64,000 nt of DNA from Glandiceps talaboti. Its lineage: Eukaryota > Hemichordata > Enteropneusta > Spengelidae. Position 1 is the stretch's first letter. Each line of letters begins with the position of its first letter. A model generated the notes under the pieces. The model saw nothing but the letters and a program-made list of their open reading frames with translations. It ran no database searches and had not been told where the DNA came from. This document shows positions 1 to 63,544 of the stretch, piece after piece. A program made the position numbers and the translations under genes. The stretch is taken from the NCBI RefSeq assembly GCF_964340395.1, contig NC_135549.1, positions 14,437,342-14,501,341 of the forward strand, read 5' to 3'.

Positions 1-2644
1 TACTAAGCTTTATTTGTTGCAGATATTTACTCTATACATAACTGTAAAAGAACTCAGAATGTATGTCACATGAAGATTTGATTTGCTGTCATCGGGTGAA
101 CTTGTGGTAGATAAAAGAAATGAATAATTTACGAAAAAATATGTGTACGAATTTATGAAACAGTGGAACTTTAAAATGAGTTGGGTTTTTTCAAAAGAAT
201 GATTATGTCTCTGATAGGAAGACAATGTCATCATTAATTAAGAGAAAATGTCGATGTAATAAAAACGCAGAGACTGCATATTATACTTAACTAGCCTACG
301 TGGAATTAAGAATTGCAACTTTTGAAGTGTACACTCTACTTTTGTCAATAATCTCGTCAATTTCATTGTTGAATTATAGTTACTGTAGCTGTAGATTTTT
401 ATGAGTTTATGGTTTTGTTATTTGTTTCTTTTGCATTTGGTATCCATGTTGTTGTTTTTTTTGTTGCCGTTTCTCAGTTTTAGAGATTTTTTGTATGCAC
501 ATATTTTCTTCCTGTAAGTCCTGTCTTTTTCTATAAAGGGTGCTAGCTTTTTCATTCATGCAGGATTCGGTCCACTCCCCTCACTTGCGCTACTGTGGGT
601 AACATTTCTATCATTCTTATGCATCATAATCCTTCTGTCTCTGACACAACAAACCTATCAACTTTCTTTCCAAGTTTTTCAGTGAACAATTTTCTGTGAA
701 GCACTGTGAAGTTCTTGGTATATTTTCATCATGTGTTGTCGATATAATTTATGGCAGTTGGGGGGTGGGTGATGGTGGAGGGGGGGGAGTCATTCAAAAT
801 TTATGGAAAGTTAGAAGTGAGATTTTTTCTCAAAAAAAAATCGAGTGATAATAAATTATGCTCACTACACTTGAACTGAAAATGTTGTCAAAAATGATCA
901 ATCAATTTTTGAAAAATTAATGAAAAAAATATGAATGCACAATTTCAAAAGGTGCCTGTGTGAAATCGTGTCAAGAACTTGGACAGTGTTTTACATCCAT
1001 ATTCTTTTTCGTAGCTTTAGTCATTTGCAATTGTGTTTTCTGTCCACTCTGAAGTGTCTAAGATCTGTTGTTGTGACTGTTTCTCTATTATGTGCCTGTA
1101 TGCATGTGTGTTGTTGTGAAGTAGCTTATTTCTATCTCTTGCTTGTTTGTTCCTTTTGTTCATTGTGTGCAAATTTCATGAATATTGTAAAATTGTTCCA
1201 CTTTTTGTGTAATATTTATTCAAAAACAATCCTTTATACTGGATTGTACTTAGTAGTGATAGACCTGCATCTTGTGTTGTATGTTTGTCTGTGTACTATT
1301 CAGGTAATGTGAATTGTCAATACCCAACACTGTTCGACACGCAATAAAAATATGGAAACTCAAAGTGTAAAAATTTTACAGTTATGTTTTCACACAGAAA
1401 TTTTGATGTGAATGTAAAACATAAGATCATTTCTCTGATTCCAGGCTAAAATGGAATTTAAAAACTCCAAAAAAGTTTCATAAATCCAAAAATTTCTATT
1501 TAACAAATATGGACAGAAACAGTGTCGTGTACAGAGGAAATTTGTTGAGCCAAAATTTCGTATCTGTGTGTACGTCTATTTATTTGTCTGTCAATTCACT
1601 AATCTTGTGGATTACTTGGTAAGCTTCCATGACGTGGCCTTTAATTCTTTCCGGCAGTTTTGGGGCACTGCACTATTTTCTTTGAAAGTGCAAATGATAG
1701 TATACCGACAGCAGTTTTATTTAGTTTCCATCAAATTGGATGATAGTGCCATTTTGTCGTAAAACACAGCACAGATATGCATGGCATTACCTGACTTAAG
1801 TTCATGAATACCAAATCAGAATTGAAAATTTGTGAAAATTTTAGATGCTGGTAATTCTAGAAGACATATGGTAATGTTGTATGGTTGAAAAGTGCACTAT
1901 GAAGTGATCAGAATGTATCTGTAAAATATATTTTGTTTGCTCTGTGGATTATGAAAATTTTTGGTGTAAATTTTACAATTGCTGCATATGGTCAGATTTA
2001 CCCAAAGTCTGCAATGCAGCAAAGTACACCATTCATAAAACAACATTCACGTTCACATCACATCACAGTACTTTCTCTTCAACAGCTGTATGGATGGTAT
2101 ATTGATACCGGTATTTTAGGCAGACAATGTCAGTTGATAACACGAAGAAATTAAATACTGTTGTATAGAAATCAAAGCATATGGCCAGACTTACCCTGAG
2201 TCTGTTCATGCTGTAAATAGACCAACAACATAAGGACACAGCTTTATGTCCTGGTATATGTTTGGGCAGTGAAAAGAAGAATCAAAACTAACATATACAC
2301 ACTATGATCGTGAAAAAAAATTAACATGTTTTATGTACGTTGGTTTCTGTTTGTAATTGTTTGTGATTCCTTGAATTAGCAAATCAAAAGTATGCAAATT
2401 TAGTGAGGATCTCTTTTCATGGATTTTGAAAGAAATACCCTGCATGAAAAATCTCTGTTATCCTTCCCCATCAGTATTCATTTGTTTATCTGTTGTTGTG
2501 AAATGTACATGTATTACAGTTCTAAGTAAAAAAAGATGTCTTTTGTCAAAGGAAATCATGCAGAAAATACTTGTAGCCTCTCTCAGTGTACAAACATTGT
2601 ACACAGGTCTGTTTCATAGTGTTATTTTGTTGTCATGGATACAG
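1..2644. other. 5' flank, presumed PMCA intron; no exon recognised
   Basis: The first PMCA exon in the window begins in mid-protein with a phase-1 acceptor, so this stretch should be the 3' part of an upstream PMCA intron. I looked for the exons that normally precede it (N-terminus, TM1-2, actuator domain with its TGES loop) and found none. It is AT-rich, with short T and G runs and no clear transposon. Confidence 0.6.
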
Positions 2645-23545
<20,901 letters not shown>

Positions 23546-23751
23546 TATGGTTGCTTCCATGACAGGCGCCATGATGGAATCCATTTTGGAGGATTTTTTC
23601 AAAACTTTATCATGACACCATTCAGTTTGGGATTGCCTCAAATGGAGCTTCAATCTTTTGACCTTGGTTTTATTTGTCTTTCCTTTGAGCATTCACATTT
23701 CTGTTACTCATTTTTTTTTTCAAGTTGACCTTCATTTACAAAACATTTTTT

Positions 23752-23754
<3 letters not shown>

Positions 23755-23804
<50 letters not shown>
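23755..23804. repeat. Poly(T) tract
   Basis: Fifty uninterrupted T residues followed by AAAAAGG. It could be the poly(A) tail of a - strand retroposon, but no body was recognised 3' of it. Its length may be unreliable. Confidence 0.9.
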
Positions 23805-23812
<8 letters not shown>

Positions 23813-25150
23813 AATTGATCTAATTTTTGCATGTTTTTTTGATTGCTTTGGATCGTACAAATAATGTCATGGTTTGACCTTGGGGCCCATTTAAGGTAGT
23901 TCCAAATGCTGTGCATGTCACGTATTCTTCCCTGAAATGGACCTCATCAATGCCTGGTAGTATTCAGCATCTATATTGGACTGTTGTTTTAATGGATGAA
24001 GGCTTGTCACAAATGGCATACTCAAATCAATATACAAGCTAGCAAGATGTGCAGGGAGTTTGAAAACATCTCCCACATTAGCAGAAAGGAAAAGAAAAAA
24101 AAAGAGATGAAAAGAAAAACCCAAAACAAAAGTCAACTTGTTTGTAAATAGATTTTTTGAAACTCCCCTCAGTCTTTAGACTGTCGGGATACATTAACTC
24201 AGGCTGAGTTGTTGTAGTATGTTTCCATGGCATTTCCATGGCAACCATTGTTTTTATCCATCCTCTCCATAGTCTTCTGTTTATTTGTTGTGTAGATTTA
24301 GTTCAGTGGTAGACACACTTAGTTGAGGTAGCAGGGTTTTGTGTTTTCATTGTCCACGCCTCTGTTTCTGTCTCCATTCATGTATTTACAGATTCAGATC
24401 AGATGCAAGAATGTTTCATATGGCCTGTTGAGATATGCAAAGTGCACAATGAATTTTATCTCTGACTCTCATTCTCTGGAGTTCTAGAGACTTAAGCTAT
24501 GATCCATTTTAGTCGTTTATCCCTATGTACAAATTTCTTGATGTTCAAAATGAACCAACTCTCAATTTGTGCCGTTGTTCTTATATGTCAATTTTACTAA
24601 TTAGATGTAAATTTATGCAGATTATATGTGCATCTAGTTTACATCTGATTAATGGTGAATTGTGATTAGTTTCAATAAGTAGACCCCCCCCCCAACTGTC
24701 TTAGTAGACGAGTGAAATCCAAGTTGTTTTTTCAAAATTTACGATTCTGACCACATCTTTGTATATATATATACCCAGATTTGTTACATTCTTGTCGTTC
24801 ATTTTGCACTATCTTGAGAGATCACACAGCAATAAGTTGTGACTGTTTCATTATTTGACATAAATATACAAATTTTTTATCATCTCTTTCTTCACATCTG
24901 TGAGTCCTATATACTGTCACGTATAAGAAGTACAATTCTTTATATAGTCACTGTAAGGGTTGCTTATAGTAAATCTTGCAGATGCATTGTGCACAAGCTT
25001 CAGTTTTGGAGATATACTAGAATAAGACGTATTTCTTTTTTCTGTTTTAATTTCTCAGGATCGCAAAATAAAAGGGTGTTTACATATCACAAATTGTCGG
25101 TAGATAAGCTTTGTTGATTGTTTTCACAAATGTCTTTCAAATGGTGTACA

Positions 25151-25245
25151 TTCCACCTGCTGGTGTGCATTGAATGTATGCACTAGTAAACTGTCCCAGT
25201 GTCGGTTTCTGTTTGTATATTTCAATGCACACCAGCTAGGTGGAA
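25151..25245. repeat. Inverted repeat, about 24-bp arms, 46-bp loop
   Basis: TTCCACCTGCTGGTGTGCATT pairs with AATGCACACCAGCTAGGTGGAA. It may be a small MITE or a transcript hairpin in the PMCA 3' UTR. Confidence 0.6.
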
Positions 25246-25582
25246 AAATCACCAGGCTATATGATTTTGCAAGTTATTTTGTAAAGTGAAAACATGAAAA
25301 AAAATGGCAGCCAATTTGTCACATGATGAGGGTGTTCTTATATATTGTATCTTTAAATGAACTTTTTGTTAAAATTTTGTGTTTTTTTTAAAGGAAATTT
25401 TATGTGCTCGGTTTTTGAGTTTATACATTTTTCCAAGTTTGTGAACTTCAAAGTAGTCCATACAAAATGTGTACATCACGTCTCTGCTGCTTGTACAGTG
25501 TTAGTTTGATAGGCAGTGTGACGACCAATGCACCCCGGGCCAACAGTGGGCATCTATGTGTGTACCACTGATGTTAATTGAG

Positions 25583-25850
25583 GTGTACGTGTGTACAAAT
25601 CTGGCCAATCAGGGCATCGGGTATATACAAATCTGGCCAATCAGGGCACCGGGTGTGTACAAATCTGGCCAATCAGGGCATCAAGTGTGTACAAATCTGG
25701 CCAATCAGGGCATTGGGTGTGTACAAATCTGGCCAATCAGGGCATCGGGTGTGTACAAAGCTGGCCAATCAGGGTGTGGGTGTGTGCTATAATCCAGCCA
25801 ATCGGTGTCAATGTGTACCACAATCTGGCCAATCGGGGTGTTGGTGTGTA
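25583..25850 (+). repeat. Minisatellite, 32-bp unit with CCAAT motif, about 8 copies
   Basis: Units read GTGTGTACAAATCTGGCCAA, then TCAGGGCATCGG. The first six are close to identical and the last two diverge. Each contains GGCCAATCAG or GGCCAATCGG, which resembles an NF-Y (CCAAT) site. Confidence 0.92.
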
Positions 25851-27407
25851 TCGTAACAATGTTGTATTACTCTGATTACTTGCTGTTAATATTAACGGAT
25901 TCAAGAAGGTTCTTATTCTCCTAGATGTGATTAGTAATTACTAAAAAAAAAAATAATGAATTGAGATATACTAGTAATCTACATGAATATGTTTTGGTGA
26001 CTATTTCAATTTCCATAGATGATTTTAAAACCAAGTTATCCTATCATTAAACAAAATAAAATAAAATTGAGTGATAATATCCTCTACTGAACTCTATCGT
26101 GTATGTACAATTCTTAAATGTCGTTGTGCTAAAACAAAACAAAAACATTTATGTCTTACACTTACAGTAGAGTAGTCTGGACTCTTCAATCCAGCTGAGA
26201 GAACTTAGCTGCATTTCAATTTTGTACCATGAGCAATACCAAATACAATTCAAGTACTTTTTTCCAGAAAAGCCTCATATGTAAACAAGGCCATCGTAGC
26301 AACTAGTTATCATGAATCTTATTTATTTGTTGGACTATTATGTCATATTTTTTTTAATCCCAAAGATTTCGAGGGTACATCAAAAGTTTTTTTGCTAACA
26401 ATTTTTTAGGGTATAAATATAATTGAATTTGTTTGCATTGAGAGATTCTTTTTTCTTCTTGCTCAACGAGTGTAAATCATTTTCGGTCTGTTCACAATCT
26501 TACATTATGTGTCAAATTATTTACTCCAACTAATCCACAAAAATTACACTATTATAGTTTGTTCCAGTCATAATAGGGTCAAGAAATTGGGCTCACATAC
26601 CCCAATATACAGACAAACTTGTACATGTATATATTTCTTGTAAAATTTTCAATGTAATTCTGTAGCTTAGAACTCTGCATTCATGTCTGTTCATACGGTT
26701 GTCTGTATACATGAGAGAGAGAGTGAGTGAGAGAGTGTGACTGACTTTGATAGATTATCTAATGAAAGGAGAATTCACTAGACTTAGTTATTTTCTCACC
26801 AAATCTGCCCGTGTAGTGTTGAAGTGTTATTCGCTATAGTTGAAGAAATTCATCCTTCTTTTTTTTCCTCTATCCGAGCTGTGAATAATTACAATTTTGA
26901 GAGTGTGTAATATTTCAACTTAAGATTTAAACCCAAAAAAATCAAAAATAATTCTTACATTTTTGCGTGTATTATAGCAAGATTTTCAGCAGACATTACG
27001 TATAGATTTAAGATCTTGGTTTGAAGTTTTTTGCTACTTCTCAGAACTACGGAAGATGTCTGCTGTTTCCTCATAATGTTTTGATGGCTAGAACTGGAGT
27101 TACAACAACTGTATGTTAACACTGTTACTATGACAACTGGTACTGGTGTTCGACAGAACCATCCAGTTCTAGCCAAGTCAAGAGTTCTCTCTCATTACAT
27201 TTTTGTACTCAATTTAGTCCACAGTATTTGTTTCCATTCCAGCTCATGAAAAACATTTGATTTACTTGATGCCAAGATAAGACTGGTCTGTGTACGCTTT
27301 CTATGGTTTTTATGAATTAAATTGAATTTTAACACTCACCAACTTTCTGTCTCTTTTTTATATTGTGCATTGTTTGAATTATAAACAGTAAAAGCTGTTG
27401 TTAGACG

Positions 27408-27413
27408 AATAAA
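27408..27413 (+). terminator. Candidate PMCA poly(A) signal AATAAA
   Basis: AATAAA is followed within 10 bp by the GT-rich stretch GTTGGTGGCG, a plausible downstream element. An alternative AATAAA sits at 25067. Without transcript data the choice is a guess. Confidence 0.35.
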
Positions 27414-27660
27414 CTATCGTTGGTGGCGCTCTAACGGAATCTAGTTCATGCAGACAACAGTGGTCTACCATTTTGTATGTGTCAAAGATTACCAGCTGTG
27501 TTCATTCATAAAAGTAAAAGTAACGTTTGCAATGGAAAAAAAAGTAAAAGTTATCAAATTATGTATGTATGTGTGTGGTAATCAATGGTATTTAACCGAG
27601 ACTAAGCAATATGTAGACTGGGGATGATTTGAAGCATAGCCTTCCTGCAAGGGTCTTCTC

Positions 27661-27740
27661 AGTCTAGTTTCTGACGACCATGTTCCGTGTGTGAAAATAA
27701 CGTAGTGTAAAACTGGAACACGATCGTCAGGAACTAGACT
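27661..27740. repeat. Inverted repeat, 26-bp arms, 28-bp loop
   Basis: Arms 27661-27686 and 27715-27740 (AGTCTAGTTTCTGACGACC and partner) match at 23 of 26 positions. This could be the core of a small foldback element. Confidence 0.55.
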
Positions 27741-28261
27741 ACAACAAGGTTCTGGGTACGACTGGGTCGTGTCAGTAATCCAGACCCGTGCACCGTCTGC
27801 AAGCAGGACTAGATTATGTGAAAGCAATTGTCAAAACTGTTCAAAATGTCTCTCATGATTGATAATTAGTAATATATTCGGGCTCAATATGCTAGGCATA
27901 ATAATATCAACAGAAATAACTGATGCCAAACTTGCCCAGTATGTTAGTAATAGTATATTGAAATATCAAGTGAGATGGTTGGCTGACAGTGACTCAGCAT
28001 CGCTAGATAGCACCCTCTTATGGCGGTAAGAAGATTTATCCTTCTGAATATTCTTGAACCCAACTTTTCCATCCGTCATTAAAATGAAGATATTTAGTTA
28101 TTTTCTCCCATCATCTGTTCTACATGTGACGTAAAACAACACCAGAATACATATTATTGTAAGCTTACATGTAATTACTTTCGTCAATCGAATTTGATAT
28201 TTCAGTGATTGTGTGTTTTAAGTATCTCATAATCAAAAAATGGGATGCTTTGTCTAACAAT

Positions 28262-28490
28262 TCGACAGTCGCTCGCGCTTTTTTTTACGTTTTATCTAAA
28301 CTTAAGTCGTCGCCGCGCTCCGATCCGGCGCAACACTACTATAATCGCATACTGATATCGAGGGATAGGCCCTTCGGTCCTCGATATCAGTATGCAATTA
28401 TAGTAGTATTGCGCCGGATCGGAGCGCCACAACGACTTAAGTTTAGATAAAACATAGGGTAAAAAGGCGCGAGCGACTGTCGACAGTCTA
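28262..28490. mobile_element. 229-bp foldback copy of the 9-bp-TSD TIR family
   Basis: Arms of about 100 bp are reverse complements around a short centre at about 28364-28379. The right end finishes GGCGCGAGCGACTGTCGACA, then GTCTA; the left end lacks about seven terminal bases. TCTAACAAT flanks it on both sides (28253-28261 and 28491-28499). The arms match the terminal repeats of the larger element at 35408-36939. It is in effect two ends with no interior. Confidence 0.85.
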
Positions 28491-29214
28491 TCTAACAATT
28501 TGTATCGGCAATTACGTACCAGGTACTTAGATACCCATACTATATATAATCTATACTGGTCATCATCTGCTATCATTACAGTAAAAGTTTACAATTCGTC
28601 TAAAGGTCTAAGCTTATGTAAAGATTAAATTTGATGTGTAGTTTTGATCTACAGTAATATTTATAGTCTTTTTAATTCTCAATAAGTTTAAACTTTGTCA
28701 AATGATATATTAAAATACTTTTTTCACCTTTACGTATTTGAGGGAACGATTCGGTTGCGATCAGGTTGCGGTAATATATAATACATAGCGCCCCCGCGCG
28801 ATCGTATGGGGTAAGTATTAATGTAGACGAGTTGTCGAGTTTTCCAGAAGAACATTACAAATTACAAATTTTATTATTATATAGTATAGTTATGCATTGG
28901 TCATCGATCGCTAATGTTACCAGACTGTTTATTCAAACTTTGTTTTTCTGTAATTAAATTAATACAGGAGAAATTTGCTATGATAACTTAAGAAAAATAT
29001 TGCCCAGCCAAATTCACATTTTAGTGGTATGAACCTACAAACGTTTGGGTGGCAAGCAAGGAAAGGACAAATAAACCGTCAATTGTGTGAGAGTTTGTAA
29101 CAAAAACAGATTATGAATAAAAAATCCAAACCTGGTTCTAGGTTTTCAGACGTGTTACATGTAATTCTATACCTGTCTCTAAAGAGAATATGGCAGTGTA
29201 TATATAGTATGTCA

Positions 29215-29410
29215 TATACTAGCTGCAACTAGCTGGAATGTGTTTTGAAACTGTATTGTTAGCTGTAATGACTCATCCTGGCCGTAACGTCATACACCCT
29301 AAACGGTATTGAATCACCTGCGTGCAAACATATTTGTGTTGCTGTATACCCAGTATGAAGCAATAAATCCAACCAAATTGATTTTGGGGTCCGCACCCAA
29401 AAATCTGCAA
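29215..29410 (-). repeat. Interspersed repeat, copy A
   Basis: Its reverse complement aligns with 60520-60690. Shared phrases include GGTGCGGACCC or GATGCGGACCC, GCAAATATGTTT and GGGTGTATG. The family is unknown and the ends are not defined. Confidence 0.45.
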
Positions 29411-31600
29411 CACAAAGAAATCACTATATTTTTTCAACACATTACTGTATTACAATATGGAGTGTAGTTTAAAGGTAGCAAAAAAAAACAGTTGACAAAT
29501 GTATAAGATTTGTACAACTGTTACAGATTGAGCACATGTCCAGGTACAAATGATGTAACATAGTTTATACACAACTTTCTTCATGACTGTATATGATAAA
29601 GAGTGGCCAATTTGTACTCCAATAATACGAACCATAATTCATGATAATCACACCATTTTTATTGAAAGAGTGATGGTGAGAGGATAGATGATAGCATAAT
29701 CAGTATCTCCTTTCCATTTTGCTAAGGAGAGCTTACTAACAGTAATTAGAGAAAACAACCCATGTTTGCGTAATTACATAAATCGTGTATATTTATGGCA
29801 ATAGTACTTATTCAGTGTACTGATCGACAGTCATCAGCGAAGTATGACGAGTGATCTCTAGGAGTAGGCCTAATAAGGCTGAATCTGGACGAATCAACTC
29901 TGAGATTCGACGAAGGACAGCACGCTAGACTGAGCCTATTACAGGCAGGGGGTGATTCATAACTGAAGCACGTTTTCTGACATCTCACGTTTTCAAGAAT
30001 AAGTAGTATAGAGAATACACCTCGTCAGCTTTATTTAACATAATGTCATCACCCACAAATTTAGATATTAGACTTTAATACCTTTATTTTTTCCGACAAC
30101 TGTTAATACATGTAAGAATTGCAAGGCCGAGAAGACGCATTTATGTCGACTATTAAAACAACGAAGACAAACATTTGAATAATATTATGGTAAAACCTCT
30201 ACAGGATTGTCAGAAATAAAAAGGGGAAAATAGATTTCCATGATGCAGCGATTAATTTACAAAAAGGCCTCCTAAATTTTAATGAAAAGGCCGTCTCTAA
30301 GCTTACTGTTCGTCCCATCTTGAGCGCCGCAGTCGCAGTTTTATTGAAATATCCGAGGCAGATATGGACAGTTTAGAAGTGAGCACCTGTCACTCAACCA
30401 ATAGCCTTTGAACCTGTGTGATAAAGCCAACACAAATAGGCATCGTATCACTCTGTGACCTCAGTGACACGACGAAGACGGAATACCAAACACCTGTTCC
30501 GTTTTTGTTTGGCATATAGGTAAAGTCTTTTTGATATGCATGATATATGTGGGTTATTTATTATAATTTTGGTATGACTGTTTGTTCATGTCGTTTAAAG
30601 GTATATATTATTTATATTGTCATTGTATTTTACACAAACAGTGGATTACTAGCTTAGTCGCTTAGCCATGTAGTATACTTGTATCGATAATTACATGTAA
30701 CATGGGATAGGTAGTTCCAAGAAACGGTACGGTGTATAGGGTGTTAGCCTACAGTTCTGGCCATATACGGACTCAATTCTAATCATGGGCGAAACGACTG
30801 TGCTCTACTGTATGTACCGGAAATTGTGCATTTGTGTTACGGGACGTGGTCCGATCTGTAATATTAGCAGGTGTAATATGAGCCTAGTCTTACTTTATGT
30901 AATTTTTACACGCCCTAAAAACAGTTCTAGTTCCCCCTCTTTGCGCTGCAACAGAATTTTTCCTGATTCAGCAACAAAAATTGAGTCACCCGTTTGTTTA
31001 TACACCCTTTTGTTAACATGATGTTAATATTCTTTGGGATAAAGCTACTTGAGGACGATCTGATATCATGGCTAATTTTAATCGTTCCACATTTCTCTCG
31101 AGGCAGACGACTACATAGCTATGACTTTGCATTTGCTGGTAATCGTCATGTTGTATATTTACACTTGACGTCACTTAGCACCACTCCAAGACGTCACAGT
31201 ATAAAGACACCCTAAAATGCTAAAAAATCACCTTTCTGCTTATTTTCGGACCCTAGAAATGTTCACAAAGAGTGAAATAAAAAAGGGAAAAGTATGCATT
31301 ATTAATGGTTTTGAATTTGTCTTAAAGCTTAAGCCAGTCCAATAGTTTTAAAAACTATTTTTATTTGTAAAATCGTTGTGTAATTTTGATATGTAAAGGC
31401 ATGAAGACAATTGGACACTGTCATAGAGGGTCTTCTTAGTTACTTCCGGGTTGGTAGGGAAATACCCTGTTGTCAGGAACGATTTTTCGTAATTTTTTTC
31501 TCCTTTCGCTTTGTTTGTGGCTTGAAAGAACGTTACCGTATAAAAAGAAGGGAACGACGGATTATGTTAGAGTCAGAAAAATATTTAGGTGAGTCTTGTC

Positions 31601-32093
31601 GAATCACGACTCCAGCTGGTTCACAACATTCGAGTGCCGGTTAGACGGGTAGGTCACGTGGGAGAAAGTAATTTGAGCTAGACAGACACAAAACGGTGGA
31701 TCTGTGTGGTCCGGCGTAGATGCAAAATTGTACTCATTTACCGTAAAAATCGTCGCCGACGTACTTCATTTCGACTTTATCTTCTCTCTTTATTGTTATC
31801 TAGGTAAGATAGGCAGTGCATAGGCGGATTAGTACCACGAATTCTCCTAAGCTGTCTCCCCACGTGTCGTCATTGTACTGGTGTATCCGCCATCTTGCTT
31901 GAATCATATGTACTGATCAAGGCTGTGGCCATTGTGAATCTGTCGCATTTTCGTTTTAGTTTTCTCTATGAGAAAACTGGAGACAGAACGACCGTGTAAG
32001 TGAAATGACTGGTAGATACTAGCGGGGAATTTGTTTGCCAAATAATAAGGAATTAACAACACTGTCACAATTTTCGTGGTCCAATTTTTTTAG
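31601..32093 (+). promoter_or_regulatory. UBA1: UBA1 promoter and 5' UTR region
   Basis: Two E-boxes CACGTG lie at 31655-31660 and 31861-31866. GCCATCTTG at 31889-31897 resembles a YY1 site, often found at transcription starts of housekeeping genes. A likely non-coding exon ends at 31995 before GTAAGT. A 98-bp intron then ends in a T-rich AG at 32093, immediately before the ATG. There is no evident TATA box. All of this is inferred from motifs. Confidence 0.5.
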
Positions 32094-62633
<30,540 letters not shown>

Positions 62634-63505
62634 ACTGTGAATGCACACACACTCACTTCTGCTACATTGTGTGTTGATTAGTCAGCACATTAACATATAA
62701 TCATATACATAACATTTCTTAAAGTTACATGAATGACTTGACATCAACTTTTTTTTTTGCATAGTGATTGTAAATGTAGCATTACATTGGATACTTTGCA
62801 TCATAATTGTACCAGGATTGGTGTCAAATTTGGCAGTCGCTGACACAGATTGTGTTGAGTTTGAGTCCAGTTTAATATAAAAAGATAAGAGTTATGTGTG
62901 CAAGGAATTTATAATCAGATGGAAGAGATTTTAGATAAAGAAGTGTTGTTGGGGGCGCCATTAATTGTGCTATAAAGAGCGCCCTCAGCGACATGTCTTT
63001 AAATTCCAGAATTTGGGTGGAAAATCAGCCCTCCAATCACATCCCTGTTCATGTGATTTACAGATTCCATGTCCAGTCTTCTATTAAATGTCCTTCATCT
63101 AAAGGTGTTATATATGTAGAGAACTAGCTTTGTTTATATACAGAAGCTCCTAGTTACTCAGACACAGCTAATTCGTTTATTATTAGTGGTGTAATTATTA
63201 AAATCTATTCATTTGCAGTGCGTGACTACAAGTAGTTGAATAGAACAGTATATGTCGTTCTGTAGACTGAAATCGCAACAAAAACAAAAATTATGTGATA
63301 TTTTTCTATCCTTATTGTAGGAAGTTTGCATTTGAAGCAAGTTTTTTCTTTTCCAAGTTTGAATAATTTAATAGTAATGTCACTTTTCAATTTGTTGGTC
63401 TATTTTGTACATTGTGCAGCTTGTCAGTGTTGTGGGTTCAAAGGTCATCTATGCAGCGCTGTCAGTGGGAAATGTATCCAAGTTTGTTAGCTGTTCTTTA
63501 ATAAA
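62634..63505 (+). other. UBA1: UBA1 3' UTR
   Basis: About 0.87 kb from the stop to the AATAAA. Contains no open frame or repeat of note. Confidence 0.7.
63500..63505 (+). terminator. UBA1: UBA1 poly(A) signal AATAAA
   Basis: Canonical AATAAA, followed about 20-40 bp later by GTAGTTGATGTGGGCGTGTC, a GT-rich downstream element. Confidence 0.75.
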
Positions 63506-63544
63506 CCATCAATCAGTATCAATGTAGTTGATGTGGGCGTGTCT

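Larger units (their letters stand above)
23546..27413 (+). other. PMCA 3' UTR and downstream DNA
   Basis: The extent of the 3' UTR is not certain. Potential AATAAA signals lie at 25067 and 27408. The stretch contains a 50-base T run (23755-23804), a 25-bp inverted repeat (25151-25174 with 25221-25245) and the CCAAT-containing minisatellite. No other gene was recognised. Confidence 0.5.
27414..31600. other. Intergenic region between PMCA and UBA1
   Basis: Contains an inverted repeat at 27661-27740, the foldback element at 28262-28490 and an interspersed repeat at about 29215-29410 that recurs inverted near 60520-60690. No further gene or RNA was recognised. A frame at 31411-31644 is open but resembles nothing known. 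Confidence 0.6.

Noticed and set aside
562-597. Possible mini-exon between TTCATGCAG and GTAACA
   Set aside because: The 12 encoded residues do not resemble the PMCA segment expected before exon a.
25583-25850. CRISPR-like regular repeats
   Set aside because: There are no variable spacers between units; it is a plain tandem minisatellite in a eukaryotic genome.
31411-31644. 77-codon open frame upstream of UBA1
   Set aside because: No recognisable domain, no splice partner, and it lies at the promoter edge; probably chance.
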